A stretch of 64,000 nt of DNA from Cognatiyoonia sediminum (GCF_900129845.1 NZ_FQXB01000001.1:868001-932000), one strand, 5' to 3'. Positions 35,394-45,779 are shown, counted from the stretch's first letter. Numbers and translations: made by a program. Notes: generated by a model not told the origin, from the sequence alone.

Positions 35394-36242
35394 ATGGTCC
35401 AGCCAAAATCAAACGACTACAACACCATTTCTGCAGTGCCATTTGCCCCAAATTTGGGCGCGGAAATTTATGGTGTCGACCTGAGCGAACCTATCTCAGA
35501 TGAACAGTTTGCGGAGGTAGAAGCGGCGTTTCACACTTATCAGGTGCTCTTTTTCAAAGAGCAAAAGGAAATCCCCCCACAGCAACACATCGACTTTGGC
35601 AAGCGATTTGGGCCACTTCATGCGCATCCGGCTGCTCCGACCATGGCGGGCTTTCCTGAAATTTTTGAGATCCATGCAACCAAAGATTCCAAAGTCGCAA
35701 ATGGAGAGTTCTGGCATTCGGATGTGTCGTGCGATGAAACACCTCCGCTTGGTACAATGCTTCAAATGCATATTCTTCCTCCTTGTGGTGGCGACACAAT
35801 GTTTAGCGACAGTTACGCCGCCTATGACGACTTGTCGGAACCAATTAAAAAGATGCTGGACGGTCTCACAGCGCTGCACAGTTCTGAGCATATTTACAAA
35901 GGTCGCTACAGTGACCGCGGACGAAATGACAAAGATATCGACTGTCCAGAAGCCACTCACCCCATTGTCAGAACGCATCCTGATACGGGGAGAAAGTCAC
36001 TTTTTGTAAACCGGACATTCACGACCAAAATCAATGGGCTGTCTGACTCTGAAAGCGACGCAATTCTTGAGATGTTGTTCCAGCACGCAGAACATATCGA
36101 TTATCAAATTCGTTATCGGTGGTCGCTCAATGACATGGCCTTTTGGGATAATCGGTGTTGCATGCATCGGGCGATTTGGGACTACTGGCCAGCGGAACGC
36201 AAGGGTCGGCGCGTCACGGTCAAGGGCGAACGACCGGTCTAA
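35394..36242 (+). CDS. TauD/TfdA family 2-oxoglutarate-dependent dioxygenase
   Basis: 282 residues, non-haem Fe(II) enzyme coupling 2-oxoglutarate decarboxylation to oxidation of a substrate C-H bond. The Fe ligands are visible: His108-x-Asp110 in GEFWHSDVS and the distal His258 in CCMHRAIWDYW; Arg residues near 269-273 (ERKGRR) would hold 2-oxoglutarate. Named relatives act on taurine, phenoxyacetates or small hydroxy- and N-containing acids; the substrate here is unknown. Followed 14 nt later by the zinc dehydrogenase gene. Confidence 0.92.
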   Translation: MVQPKSNDYNTISAVPFAPNLGAEIYGVDLSEPISDEQFAEVEAAFHTYQVLFFKEQKEIPPQQHIDFGKRFGPLHAHPAAPTMAGFPEIFEIHATKDSKVANGEFWHSDVSCDETPPLGTMLQMHILPPCGGDTMFSDSYAAYDDLSEPIKKMLDGLTALHSSEHIYKGRYSDRGRNDKDIDCPEATHPIVRTHPDTGRKSLFVNRTFTTKINGLSDSESDAILEMLFQHAEHIDYQIRYRWSLNDMAFWDNRCCMHRAIWDYWPAERKGRRVTVKGERPV

Positions 36243-36256
36243 CGAGGAGAAAGTCC

Positions 36257-37291
36257 ATGCGCGCAGCTGTAGTTCGAGACTTTAACCAAGACTTATCCAT
36301 CGAAACTGTTCCTGACCCGATTTGTCCCGACAACGGTGTGGTGCTCAAGGTGGAAGCCTGTGGCGTGTGTCGGTCAGACTATCATGGATGGACAGGCGGC
36401 CATCCAAAAGTAAAAAATGGTTCCATTCTTGGTCACGAATATTGTGGGACAGTGGTGGAGGCTGGCCCAAACGCCGTTCGCAAGGTCGGCGAACGTTTAA
36501 TTGCCCCTTTCATTTTGTCTTGCGGCAGTTGTCCAGCATGCCAAACCGGTGTTTCGAACACTTGCGCTGACCAAATTGTACCGGGGTTCGGGACGCCAGG
36601 AGCCTATGCAGAATTCGTTGCCGCTCCTTACGACCATAACCTCGTTACCCTGCCAGACAGTTTGTCGCCCGCTCTTGCGGCTGGTTTAGGATGTCGCGTC
36701 ACCACAGCTTGGCATGCCCTCACAGATCGAGCGCATGCTCAGGCAGGAGATTGGGTTGCGGTGCATGGAACGGGCGGTATCGGGCTGTCAGTTCTCCTGC
36801 TTGCCAAGATGTTGGGATGTCAGGTTGTCGTCGTAGATGTCGTGGACGAGAAGCTACAACACGCGAAAGAACATGGTGCGGATGCAACCGTCAACGCAGC
36901 CAGGGAAGACGCAGTCACAGCTATTCTCGATATCACGAACGGCGGCGCGCAGGTCTCAATCGAAGCCCTAGGCATTCAGCAAACAACGAATGCATCAATT
37001 GAATGCCTTGCGACTTTGGGTCGGCATGTTCAAATTGGAATGCCGTCCGGCGACGGCCGAATGGATGTGAACATGCGTGCCATTTATATGAAGCAGTTGT
37101 CCTTCTTTGGAACTAGGGGCATGCCGTCTTGGAAGTACCCTCGCCTTCTTGATCTGATTGAGCGCGGAAGTGTGGACATTAGCCCAATGGTGGCGCGCGA
37201 AGTTCGCCTGGAAGACGCTAGCGCCGAACTCCGGGCGATGGGCGGACCAACCTCACCTGGAACCGCCGTCATCACCGAATTTAGGAGCTAG
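36257..37291 (+). CDS. Zinc-dependent alcohol dehydrogenase
   Basis: 344 residues, medium-chain dehydrogenase. Catalytic Zn ligands in GVCRSDYHGW and GHEYCG, structural Zn in the CGSCPACQTGVSNTC four-Cys loop, and the NAD(P) motif GTGGIGLSVLLLAK with DVVDEKL after it. It probably oxidises an alcohol released by the dioxygenase or by the GMC enzyme. ATG 36257 follows GAGGAG; longer frames overlap the dioxygenase gene. Confidence 0.93.
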   Translation: MRAAVVRDFNQDLSIETVPDPICPDNGVVLKVEACGVCRSDYHGWTGGHPKVKNGSILGHEYCGTVVEAGPNAVRKVGERLIAPFILSCGSCPACQTGVSNTCADQIVPGFGTPGAYAEFVAAPYDHNLVTLPDSLSPALAAGLGCRVTTAWHALTDRAHAQAGDWVAVHGTGGIGLSVLLLAKMLGCQVVVVDVVDEKLQHAKEHGADATVNAAREDAVTAILDITNGGAQVSIEALGIQQTTNASIECLATLGRHVQIGMPSGDGRMDVNMRAIYMKQLSFFGTRGMPSWKYPRLLDLIERGSVDISPMVAREVRLEDASAELRAMGGPTSPGTAVITEFRS

Positions 37292-37303
37292 ACATCACGC
37301 CAA

Positions 37304-38899
37304 TCAAAGATCTTCCAAGACCAGATCTGACGCCTTCTCTCCAATCATAATCGCAGGAGCGTTTGTGTTTCCGGACACAATTTCTGGCATAATTGAACAG
37401 TCAGCAACACGAAGCCCTTCAATGCCGTGCACCTTGAGCCGTGCATCTACGACTGCATCTTTTCCCGTGCCCATTTTACAGGTGCCCGTCGGATGATAAA
37501 TTGAGGCAGTGTTGTTCCGAGCCCAATCCAGCGTGCCTTCATAATCATCCATCTCAAGCGTATCATTGGGTCGATACTCTTCACTGATTTTGCTGGTTAG
37601 TGGCGCATGCCGCGCAATTTTTCTTGCGATTTTGACGCCTTCAACAATGGTCTGACAGTCTGTTTCAGTGGACAGATAGTTTGGGATGATCTTCGGGTAC
37701 TCGCGGGGATTATTGCCGCGTAGCCTGATCTCACCTTTGCTCTCGGGTCGAAGTTGGCAAACCGACATCGTGAAGGCTGAGAATTTGTCTGCACCTTTGC
37801 CCGGGTTCTCTGCGGACAGAGGCTGAACATGAAACTGAATGTCAGGTGTCGCGACTTCTGGTCGCGTTTTCATGAAACCCGTAGCAAGACTCGCAGCCAT
37901 TGTCATAGGGCCTGATCTGAACATCAGATATTTCAACCCAATCCGAGCCTGCCCGTAGAGTGAGCTTACCTCGTCGTTTAGCGTCGGCTCATTGCATTTG
38001 TAGACAAGCCGCGCTTGCAGGTGGTCCTGCAAGTTCTTTCCCACGCCCGGCAAATCCTTAACCACGTCGATGCCGTTCTCGGCCAATTGCGGCGCTTCAC
38101 CGATGCCGGACAGCATTAGGATCTGAGGCGTATTTATCGAACCACCAGACAAAATGATGTCTTTTCTTGCCGTCACTGTCTTTTGGTTTCCGGATCGATC
38201 CGAATAGACAACCCCTGTCGCTCTGCCTTCTGAAATCACAACTTTATCGACTTGAGCGTGGGTGATTATTTCGAGGTTTTCCCGTGACTTAACTGGGTTG
38301 AGGTACGCCACAGCGGCACTGCAACGGCGACCGTTCTTCGCGGTAAGCTGAAAGAAACCAACGCCTTCTTGTTCCTCTCCATTGTAGTCCGGATTGAACG
38401 GGTAGCCCGCGGCCTGTGCCGCTGCAACCCAAGCGTCGGTAATAGGCCTTTGAATACGCATATTGGAAACCGATAGCGGTCCTTCGTTGCCGTGAAAGGG
38501 ATCTGCACCGCGTTCATTGTTTTCAGCGCGTTTGAACAGTGGCAAGACATCGTCCCAAGCCCATCCGATGTTCCCCATCTGTCGCCAGCGGTCATAATCC
38601 TCCGGTTGGCCACGCACGTAGAGAAGTCCGTTTAGAGATGAGGACCCACCGAGGACTTTACCGCGCGGCCACTCAATTGACCTGCCATTCAGCCCAGGAT
38701 CTGGTTCTGTTTTGTAGCACCAGTCGACCTTCGGATTGTGGATTGTTTTGAAATAGCCGACAGGAATGTGAATCCAAGGGTTCGTATCGCGCCCACCAGC
38801 TTCTAGTAGCACCACACGATTCTGTGGGTTCTGACTTAACCGGTTCGCTAAAACACAGCCCGCAGAACCAGCTCCAACAACAATAAAATCGGCTTCCAA
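37304..38899 (-). CDS. GMC family FAD-dependent oxidoreductase (choline/alcohol dehydrogenase type)
   Basis: 531 residues. The N-terminal FAD motif VGAGSAGCVLANRL, the GMC signatures PRGKVLGGSSSLNGLLYVRG and SGGSINTPQILMLSGIG, and a C-terminal NTASIYHPTGTCKMG with the catalytic His are clear. Relatives oxidise choline or primary alcohols with a membrane or diffusible acceptor. Convergent with the dehydrogenase gene and divergent from the TRAP genes, so a shared 107-nt region controls it and dctP. Confidence 0.93.
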   Translation of the reverse strand: MEADFIVVGAGSAGCVLANRLSQNPQNRVVLLEAGGRDTNPWIHIPVGYFKTIHNPKVDWCYKTEPDPGLNGRSIEWPRGKVLGGSSSLNGLLYVRGQPEDYDRWRQMGNIGWAWDDVLPLFKRAENNERGADPFHGNEGPLSVSNMRIQRPITDAWVAAAQAAGYPFNPDYNGEEQEGVGFFQLTAKNGRRCSAAVAYLNPVKSRENLEIITHAQVDKVVISEGRATGVVYSDRSGNQKTVTARKDIILSGGSINTPQILMLSGIGEAPQLAENGIDVVKDLPGVGKNLQDHLQARLVYKCNEPTLNDEVSSLYGQARIGLKYLMFRSGPMTMAASLATGFMKTRPEVATPDIQFHVQPLSAENPGKGADKFSAFTMSVCQLRPESKGEIRLRGNNPREYPKIIPNYLSTETDCQTIVEGVKIARKIARHAPLTSKISEEYRPNDTLEMDDYEGTLDWARNNTASIYHPTGTCKMGTGKDAVVDARLKVHGIEGLRVADCSIMPEIVSGNTNAPAIMIGEKASDLVLEDL

Positions 38900-38963
38900 T
38901 GTCTTATTCCTCGGTTAAGCTCAGAAAACACTATGCAGAACTGTTATACTATACTAGTCTTTT

Positions 38964-38982
38964 TTGAAACGAATAGTCTCAA
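38964..38982. promoter_or_regulatory. Imperfect palindrome between GMC and TRAP genes, candidate IclR operator
   Basis: TTGAAAC and GTCTCAA flank a five-base spacer and pair at six of seven positions. It sits in the only gap shared by the divergent GMC gene and the TRAP-iclR operon, about 25 nt before the dctP start. Confidence 0.4.
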
Positions 38983-39006
38983 TAATCGACAACATGGGAG
39001 GAAATC

Positions 39007-40239
39007 ATGAAAGTTGGAGATAAGTTAAGCGGGATCTCGCGCCGCGATCTATTCAAGATCGCTGGTCAATACGGGCTAAGCTCAACACTACTGGCGGCAG
39101 GCACCTTTGGTGGCGCAATGAGCGTTGCAAACTTGGCGTCCGCGGCCGAATCCACCTACGAGCGGCGCTTCTCAAAAGAAGCACGTTTCACCCTGAAATT
39201 TGGTGCCGCTGGCTTCAATGCCCGCAACCTTCTTATCGAGCGCGCTGGTGCGCTTGAATTCGCCCGTGACCTCGAGGCACGGACTGATGGTGAGATTCGG
39301 GTTGAGTTCATCGGTGACAACCAAATCTGTGGCCAGGTGTCTTGTGTTGAGAAAACGCAACAGGGCATTGTCGACATTTACGCAGCATCTACACAGAACT
39401 CTGCAGGTGGTGCGCCCTACCTGAACGTTCTGGACTACGCGTATATGTTCCGGAACCGCGCAGACCAGTACCACTTCCTTTACTCTCCGAAGTCTATGGC
39501 TCTGCTGCGCGAACCGTATGAGCGCCGCCACGGCCTCAAGTTCCTATTCTCACACGCAGAACTTCGCGGCATCCAGTTGGGTCTGGCATGGGAAGACAAG
39601 GAAACGGTGACATCTGTTGAGCAGCTCTTCGGCACGAAGAACCGCGTAACAGGTACTCAGCTGGGTCGTATCGCGATGACAGCTTTGAACCTGAACCCAG
39701 TTCCAGTTGCATGGGAAGAAACGCTCGACGGTCTGAAGCAAGGTCTGATCGACGGCGCTGAAACGTGGGCATCTGCTGTGGCATACGCAAACATGTCTCC
39801 AGTCGTATCCCAGTCGGTTCACTTGAACTTCTTCTGCGGTACTGAGCACACGGCGATGTCTGCTTCAGTCTTCGATAGCCTTGGCGGCGATCTACAAGAC
39901 GCGGTGATGGAATCATCTTACTGGGCACAAACTCACGTTCAGGCTGCAAACGAAGCAGCTCTTGTGAAAACAGTTGGTCAGTCTGATCCACAGCTTCCAG
40001 GTACAATCTTTGCTGAGAACAACGTGCGCAACGCATTCTTGTCCCCAGAAGAGATTCGTAAGGCTGAAGAAATGTGTTCACCAGAATTCCAGCCACAGCT
40101 CTGGGAAGAATGGCGTGAGCGCATCAACGGCTGGCAAGGTGGCGCTGACACCTACCAGGAAATCTACGACGAAGTTCGCACAATTGATGCGAATACTTTG
40201 CCAGAGAACGTTGAGCCACGTCGCTGGTGGAAAGGCTGA
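39007..40239 (+). CDS. TRAP transporter solute-binding protein, Tat-exported
   Basis: 410 residues. The N-terminus holds a twin-arginine signal (ISRRDLFKIAG, then a hydrophobic stretch to SAAES), so it is exported folded. The body is a DctP-type binding protein for organic acids or other small solutes: EFARDLEARTDGEIRVEF, DIYAASTQNSAGGAPYLNVLDYAYMF and the LGRIAMTALNLNPVPVAWEETLDGLKQGLIDGAETWASA segment with a conserved Arg. Its length, above the usual 330, and Cys pairs (QICGQVSC) mark a distinct subfamily. AGGAGG precedes the ATG. Confidence 0.9.
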   Translation: MKVGDKLSGISRRDLFKIAGQYGLSSTLLAAGTFGGAMSVANLASAAESTYERRFSKEARFTLKFGAAGFNARNLLIERAGALEFARDLEARTDGEIRVEFIGDNQICGQVSCVEKTQQGIVDIYAASTQNSAGGAPYLNVLDYAYMFRNRADQYHFLYSPKSMALLREPYERRHGLKFLFSHAELRGIQLGLAWEDKETVTSVEQLFGTKNRVTGTQLGRIAMTALNLNPVPVAWEETLDGLKQGLIDGAETWASAVAYANMSPVVSQSVHLNFFCGTEHTAMSASVFDSLGGDLQDAVMESSYWAQTHVQAANEAALVKTVGQSDPQLPGTIFAENNVRNAFLSPEEIRKAEEMCSPEFQPQLWEEWRERINGWQGGADTYQEIYDEVRTIDANTLPENVEPRRWWKG

Positions 40240-40360
40240 TTTAGCCCTTTCCTAAAGTCTAAAAATGGGCCGATCCGAAAGAGGAGTTCGGGCCGGCCCT
40301 TTTCTAAAAAGCACTTCCACCGCATAGTGCTGGAATAAAAACAATACAGGGGGGAGCCAG

Positions 40361-41206
40361 ATGTCTATCTGGTCGGATGCCGCGACCATCGTCAACGCGA
40401 CGTTAAGCGGCGATATCAACTTCAAAGTTGTGCAAGCTTACCGCTCCAATGGGGCGTGGCTGGTATTTGCGCCGCTCACACTCATCGGCGCGGTCATCCT
40501 TTATTACCGCGAACGTCTTGCTGAAAGACTAGAAGAGCGGCGAGGCAAACCCACAACGAGTTTTACTCATCCGATCATTGCTCTCTTCCTAACAATTGCC
40601 CTTGTCGCCGCCTTCTGGGATCCCTTTGGCAGCTGGCTAGAGACGATCACCGGCGGCTATCAAAGGGTTATCCTAATCGGTGTCCCTGTCATCTTGGTCC
40701 TTTTTGAACGAACACCGGAACGGACCATCGTGGTTTATTCCTACATTGTGATGGCCGCGATTATTTTCATTGGCGTGATCCAGCGATTTGGCTTCAACGC
40801 ACAGGTTCCTTGGTCAACAACCATACCACCCCTGCTCTTTATGATCATGGCGTGGTACGGAGCTGTCCTAAATGTTCGCCTCCGGACGCACCTCAGCTTT
40901 TCTGAATTCCGCACTAAGATGAAACCCAAAGGTCAGATGTTTTGGCTCACCTTTGACAACGTCCTATGGCTGATCTTCTGCATCATCGTCGTAACGACGA
41001 CAGCCCGGGCGACAGTCAATACATACGACAATTTTGCCATCGTCCTTGGCACGGATGACATCATGCGCTGGTGGTTCATGTTCACGATGCCGTTGTGCTT
41101 CATCCTTTTGGCCACCCGCGCCATCGAAAACATGATCGAGGATCTCGGCAAATATCGCAGCGGCGCTCCAATGATTGAGCAAGCTGTCATCGGAGGGGAC
41201 ACGTAA
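40361..41206 (+). CDS. TRAP transporter small permease (DctQ type)
   Basis: 281 residues, larger than the usual 160-200, with about seven membrane segments. Position between the binding protein and the large permease, and its hydrophobicity, identify it. The stop lies 1 nt before the next ATG. Sequence alone is poorly conserved in this family, so the call rests partly on context. Confidence 0.85.
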   Translation: MSIWSDAATIVNATLSGDINFKVVQAYRSNGAWLVFAPLTLIGAVILYYRERLAERLEERRGKPTTSFTHPIIALFLTIALVAAFWDPFGSWLETITGGYQRVILIGVPVILVLFERTPERTIVVYSYIVMAAIIFIGVIQRFGFNAQVPWSTTIPPLLFMIMAWYGAVLNVRLRTHLSFSEFRTKMKPKGQMFWLTFDNVLWLIFCIIVVTTTARATVNTYDNFAIVLGTDDIMRWWFMFTMPLCFILLATRAIENMIEDLGKYRSGAPMIEQAVIGGDT

Positions 41207-41207
41207 G

Positions 41208-42560
41208 ATGACCGATGCAACTTGGATTACGATTATCTCGCTTGGGGTGACCTTTCTATTCATGATGGGCACGCCTGTTCTTCTCATCATCTTTTACTGG
41301 GTCGTTGGGTGCAGCTTTGTGCTGGATTTGACGCTGGACAATACCGGCGCCGAGCTGCTGAACGTATTCAAAGACGGCTTCGCCTTGATGGCCATGCCTC
41401 TATTCATCTTGACAGGTGACTTGATCAACAAGTCAGGTATTGCAAAGCGATTGTCGGACTTTGCCTATGCCTGTCTCGGTTGGATCCGTGGCGGCTTAGC
41501 GATGGCGTCGCTCGGTGCCTGTGGTCTCTTCGCTGCGATCTCCGGATCAAACTCGGCAACGACTGCGACCATTGGTTCAATGTTGCACCCTGAGATGGTT
41601 AAAGGCGGCTATGATGAACGTTTCTCCGCTGCGACGGCCGCGGCGGGTGGTTGTGTCGGGATCATCATCCCGCCATCGATTATCTTTATCGTCTATGGCT
41701 TCCTGATGAACCTGCCGATTTCTGACCTGTTTATCGCGGGCATCATCCCGGGTACCTTGATGGTTCTGGCTATGATGGTCGCCTGTTTCATCGTTTGCTC
41801 CATTAACGGTTGGGGCTTCTTGATCAATCTGTCTATGAAGCGCGTGATCATGACCGGCATTGGTGCTTGGCTCGGTTTCTTCGCAATTGGTCTGGTGCTC
41901 TGGGGTATCTACACCGGCAAGTTCTCACCAACCGAGGCCGCTGGTGTGACCGTTGGTTTCTGTATCATCGTCGGCATGCTCAGTCATTTTGCCAGCCGCA
42001 CCATGGGTGTGAAATCTGACGTTCCTGTGGATGAAAAGACATTTGCAGCCCAATTGGTCGTCGATGGTTTCACGCTTCGCGAGATACCGTCGATCGTTGT
42101 GCGGTCTGCGCAGATCACCGGTATATTGGCGCCGCTCATCGCCGTATCCGTTGTGATGCAGCAAATCCTGTCGCTGCTCGGCGCGCAAGAAACCATCGGG
42201 ACCTTTGTGAATTCAATGGGTGGCTACTACCCAGTTCTGTTCACGGCAATGGCTATGGTTTTTGTGGCAGGCATGATCTTGGAATCTCTCCCAGTGACGA
42301 TCATCCTTGCCCCGATCCTTGCACCCATTGCGGCGAACGTCGGCGTTGATCCTGTCCACTTCTCAGTGATCTTCCTCGTCGGTGCTTCCATCGGCTTTAT
42401 CACGCCACCCTACGGGCTAAACCTATACGTGGCCTCAGGTGTGACGGGAGTGCCGTACTTTAGGTTGTTGCGCTATTCCTCAATCTATCTTGTGTCGCTT
42501 CTCGCGATATGGTTCCTAGTGGCGTTGGTGCCAGCAACGGCATTGGCTTTGCTACCTTGA
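41208..42560 (+). CDS. TRAP transporter large permease (DctM)
   Basis: 450 residues with about 12 helices. Carries out Na+-driven uptake of the substrate delivered by the binding protein. Typical: FALMAMPLFILTGDLINKSGIAKRLSDFA, GAISG-like AAISGSNSATTATIGSMLHPEMVKGGYDERFSAATAAAGGCVGIIIPPSI and GFITPPYGLNLYVASGV. GGAGG stands before ATG 41208. Confidence 0.95.
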   Translation: MTDATWITIISLGVTFLFMMGTPVLLIIFYWVVGCSFVLDLTLDNTGAELLNVFKDGFALMAMPLFILTGDLINKSGIAKRLSDFAYACLGWIRGGLAMASLGACGLFAAISGSNSATTATIGSMLHPEMVKGGYDERFSAATAAAGGCVGIIIPPSIIFIVYGFLMNLPISDLFIAGIIPGTLMVLAMMVACFIVCSINGWGFLINLSMKRVIMTGIGAWLGFFAIGLVLWGIYTGKFSPTEAAGVTVGFCIIVGMLSHFASRTMGVKSDVPVDEKTFAAQLVVDGFTLREIPSIVVRSAQITGILAPLIAVSVVMQQILSLLGAQETIGTFVNSMGGYYPVLFTAMAMVFVAGMILESLPVTIILAPILAPIAANVGVDPVHFSVIFLVGASIGFITPPYGLNLYVASGVTGVPYFRLLRYSSIYLVSLLAIWFLVALVPATALALLP

Positions 42561-42574
42561 TATAGAAGTGAGTC

Positions 42575-43351
42575 ATGGCGGACGATAGTTTTGAGAGCCC
42601 CGGACAAATCCCGACCAACCTCAGGCTACTTGTGCTGGTGGAAGAGGTCGCGAAGGCTGGGGCTCCCGTCACGCCAACCAAGGTAAATGAGGTCTTATGT
42701 CTTCCTAAACCGTCCCTTCACCGGCTCTTTGCCACCGCTGAAGCGGAAGGATTCTTGCAAAGAGATGTCGATGGTCGATCTTATAGCCCAGGGCCAAGGG
42801 CGCGGCGTCTCGCTATAGATACGATATCATCAGAGCGTATCCGCACTGTTAGGGTTGCAATTCTCAAAGCGCTCGCCGTTCAGGTCGAAGAAACCTGCAA
42901 CCTCGCGATCCCTGAACGAGAAGGAATGTTCTATCTAGATCGGGTTGAGACACATTGGCCCCTTAGAATCCAACTCCCCATCGGGACAGAAGTGCCATTC
43001 CACTGCACTGCCAGCGGCAAAATGTATCTCTCGTCAATGAGGTCCGATTATCTCATGCGGTTTCTCAAGAACCACCGTATGGACAAATTAACGGACAAGA
43101 CGATCACCAATCCTGATTTGCTTAAGCTTGAACTCGAAGGCATTCGAGCTCGAGGATACGCGACGGATGACGAAGAGTTCATGGAAGGTATGACAGCCCT
43201 TGCCGTCCCTGTTCTAGATAGCCGCGGGCGACTGCTTTCAACCCTTTCCATCCATGCACCGGAGCAACGCAAGACGATAAACGACCTAGTTATGGTCTTA
43301 GCACCCTTGCGTGAAGCAGCTGCCCAATTGGCAGAATTACTGGAACGCTGA
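42575..43351 (+). CDS. IclR family transcriptional regulator
   Basis: 258 residues: N-terminal winged helix (NLRLLVLVEEVAKAGAPVTPTKVNEVLCLPKPSLHRLFATAEAEGFLQRD) and a C-terminal effector domain (about 85-255) with the usual LPIGTEVPFHCTASGKMYLS and ALAVPVLDSRGRLLSTLSIHAPEQR. Fourteen nucleotides after dctM, last gene of the TRAP operon, so probably a substrate-responsive regulator of it. Confidence 0.93.
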   Translation: MADDSFESPGQIPTNLRLLVLVEEVAKAGAPVTPTKVNEVLCLPKPSLHRLFATAEAEGFLQRDVDGRSYSPGPRARRLAIDTISSERIRTVRVAILKALAVQVEETCNLAIPEREGMFYLDRVETHWPLRIQLPIGTEVPFHCTASGKMYLSSMRSDYLMRFLKNHRMDKLTDKTITNPDLLKLELEGIRARGYATDDEEFMEGMTALAVPVLDSRGRLLSTLSIHAPEQRKTINDLVMVLAPLREAAAQLAELLER

Positions 43352-43406
43352 TCATCGACCTAGCGATAGTCGCACAAAGACTTTGATTTATGGTTTATGA
43401 TCATTG

Positions 43407-43491
43407 TGGTGCGGGTGGAGGGACTTGAACCCCCACGCCTCGCGGCGCCAGAACCTAAATCTGGTGCGTCTACCAATTTCGCCACACCCGC
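43407..43491 (-). tRNA. tRNA-Leu (anticodon TAG)
   Basis: Read on the minus strand from GCGGGTG to CACCCGC plus encoded ACCA: a 7-bp acceptor stem, D arm TGGCGAAATTGGTAGACGC, anticodon stem CCAGA/TCTGG around TTTAGGT (anticodon TAG, reading CUA and related Leu codons), long class II variable arm, and T arm GGGGGTTCAAGTCCCT. Eighty-five nucleotides with CCA. Confidence 0.97.
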
Positions 43492-43599
43492 AACCGTCAA
43501 CCGAAGTTGATTCTGGCGGTATCTAACAAAGCCCGACAAGAGAAGCGAGCGCAAAATGCCATCGCGAAATAAGCAAACCTTCGGCACAATTTCGCCTCA

Positions 43600-43762
43600 A
43601 TTAATCGTCAAAACAATCCAGTGCGTTGGGTCGACCCCACTATGAGGTGCAAGCCAAAACGCTGAAGAATTTGTAAACCGAAAATTGGAAGATTTTCGGA
43701 GGAGGCCTCAAAACTTCCGCCCTTCGAGAGAATGCCGCCCTAATGGGCGGCATTTTTCGTTT
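43600..43762 (+). ncRNA. Possible small RNA ending at an orphan terminator
   Basis: A strong terminator (43731-43757) on the plus strand has no gene before it: the only neighbours are iclR, which ends about 380 nt upstream, and a minus-strand tRNA. Just before it are a perfect 8-bp hairpin (CCGAAAAT/ATTTTCGG, 43678-43699) and a purine-rich GGAGGAGG single-stranded region. The 5' end is a guess; no good ORF is present. Remaining sequence to glnB (43763-44001) holds nothing I can support. Confidence 0.4.
43731..43757 (+). terminator. Strong orphan terminator
   Basis: AATGCCGCCC, loop TAAT, GGGCGGCATT, then TTT: a 10-bp perfect stem. Confidence 0.85.
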
Positions 43763-43860
43763 TGCTGATCTGACAAAGCGGCACGTCACAAAGAAAAGCA
43801 CGACAAACTTAGTTATAGGAAGAGGCCCTATCACCAGAAACGCAGATGTTTTCACACTGA

Positions 43861-44340
<480 letters not shown>

Positions 44341-44372
44341 ATCCCTTACAATCTGCTAGAGGAAATCAAAGA

Positions 44373-45779
44373 ATGGACAACAAAGCCCTTCTTAAACTTA
44401 TAAAGGATGAAGACGTAGCCTACGTCGATATCCGCTTCACAGACCCGCGCGGCAAACTGCAGCACGTGACAGTTGTTGCCGACCTCGTCGACGAAGACTT
44501 CCTTGAAGAAGGCTTCATGTTTGATGGGTCTTCCATCGCTGGCTGGAAATCGATTGACCAGTCGGACATGAAGCTGATGCCAGACGCATCCACCGGTTAT
44601 CTTGACCCTTTCTACGCCGAAAAAACTGTCTGCGTTCACTGCTCCGTCGTCGAACCTGACACAGGTGAAAGCTACGAGCGTTGCCCACGTTCCACTGCGC
44701 AGCGCGCTGAAGCTTATCTGAAGTCCTCCGGCATCGGTGACGCGGCATACTTCGGTCCAGAAGCTGAATTCTTCATTTTTGATGACGTTCGCTACTCTGT
44801 CGCGATGAACAAAGTGTCCTACCAAGTCGACGCGATCGACGGCGCTTGGAACACGGATACTGAATATGAAATGGGCAACATGGGCCACCGCCCTGGTGTC
44901 AAAGGCGGCTACTTCCCAGTGCCACCAACAGACGATGCACAAGACATGCGTGGCGAAATGCTTTCCACCATGAAGCGCATGGGCATGAAAGTTGACAAGC
45001 ATCACCACGAAGTGGCGTCTTGCCAGCATGAGCTTGGCCTGATCTTCGGCACGCTGACACACCAGGCGGACGAACTGCAGAAATACAAGTACGTAATCCA
45101 CAACACGGCTCAGGCTTACGGCAAATCCGCAACCTTCATGCCAAAGCCAATTGCTGGTGACAACGGCACAGGTATGCACGTGAACATGTCCATCTGGAAA
45201 GATGGTAAGCCATTGTTCGCAGGCGACAAATACGCTGACCTGTCACAAGAAGCTCTGTACTTCATCGGCGGTGTTTTGAAGCACGCGAAAGCACTGAACG
45301 CGATCACCAACCCGTCCACGAACTCTTACAAGCGCCTGATCCCAGGCTTTGAAGCCCCAGTTCTGCGTGCCTACTCCGCACGCAACCGTTCTGGCTGTGT
45401 TCGTATCCCTTGGGCTGAATCACCGAAGGCAAAGCGCGTTGAGGCACGTTTCCCAGATCCATCTGCGAACCCATACCTCTGCTTCTCCGCTCTGATGATG
45501 GCTGGCCTTGACGGCATCAAAAACAAGATCGACCCAGGTGCGTCTTCCGACAAAGACCTCTACGATCTGCCACCAGAAGAATTGGCTGAAATCCCAACTG
45601 TTTGTGGCTCCCTCCGCGAAGCCCTTGAGGCACTGGAAGCAGATCACGACTTCCTGCTCGAAGGTGGCGTGTTCACCAAAGATCAGTTGGAAGGCTACAT
45701 GGAGCTTAAGTGGGAAGAAGTGTACGAATACGAGCACTGCCCGCACCCTGTGGAATACAAGCTCTACTACAGCTGCTAA
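44373..45779 (+). CDS. glnA: Glutamine synthetase type I
   Basis: 468 residues. Forms glutamine from glutamate, ammonia and [21 protein letters not shown], the active-site FFIFD and [18 protein letters not shown] segments, [10 protein letters not shown] and the adenylylation loop with Tyr in [10 protein letters not shown] (near 397) show a GlnE-regulated GSI-beta enzyme. Paired with glnB, its upstream regulator. Confidence 0.98.
   Translation: MDNKALLKLIKDEDVAYVDIRFTDPRGKLQHVTVVADLVDEDFLEEGFMFDGSSIAGWKSIDQSDMKLMPDASTGYLDPFYAEKTVCVHCSVVEPDTGESYERCPRSTAQRAEAYLKSSGIGDAAYFGPEAEFFIFDDVRYSVAMNKVSYQVDAIDGAWNTDTEYEMGNMGHRPGVKGGYFPVPPTDDAQDMRGEMLSTMKRMGMKVDKHHHEVASCQHELGLIFGTLTHQADELQKYKYVIHNTAQAYGKSATFMPKPIAGDNGTGMHVNMSIWKDGKPLFAGDKYADLSQEALYFIGGVLKHAKALNAITNPSTNSYKRLIPGFEAPVLRAYSARNRSGCVRIPWAESPKAKRVEARFPDPSANPYLCFSALMMAGLDGIKNKIDPGASSDKDLYDLPPEELAEIPTVCGSLREALEALEADHDFLLEGGVFTKDQLEGYMELKWEEVYEYEHCPHPVEYKLYYSC

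Noticed and set aside
43360-43587. 75-codon minus-strand ORF with GVAKLVDAPDLGSG-like product
   Set aside because: It is the translation of the tRNA-Leu gene and flanks, a well-known spurious protein.
43640-43855. 71-codon minus-strand ORF
   Set aside because: It runs through the orphan terminator, has no ribosome site and no protein-like composition.
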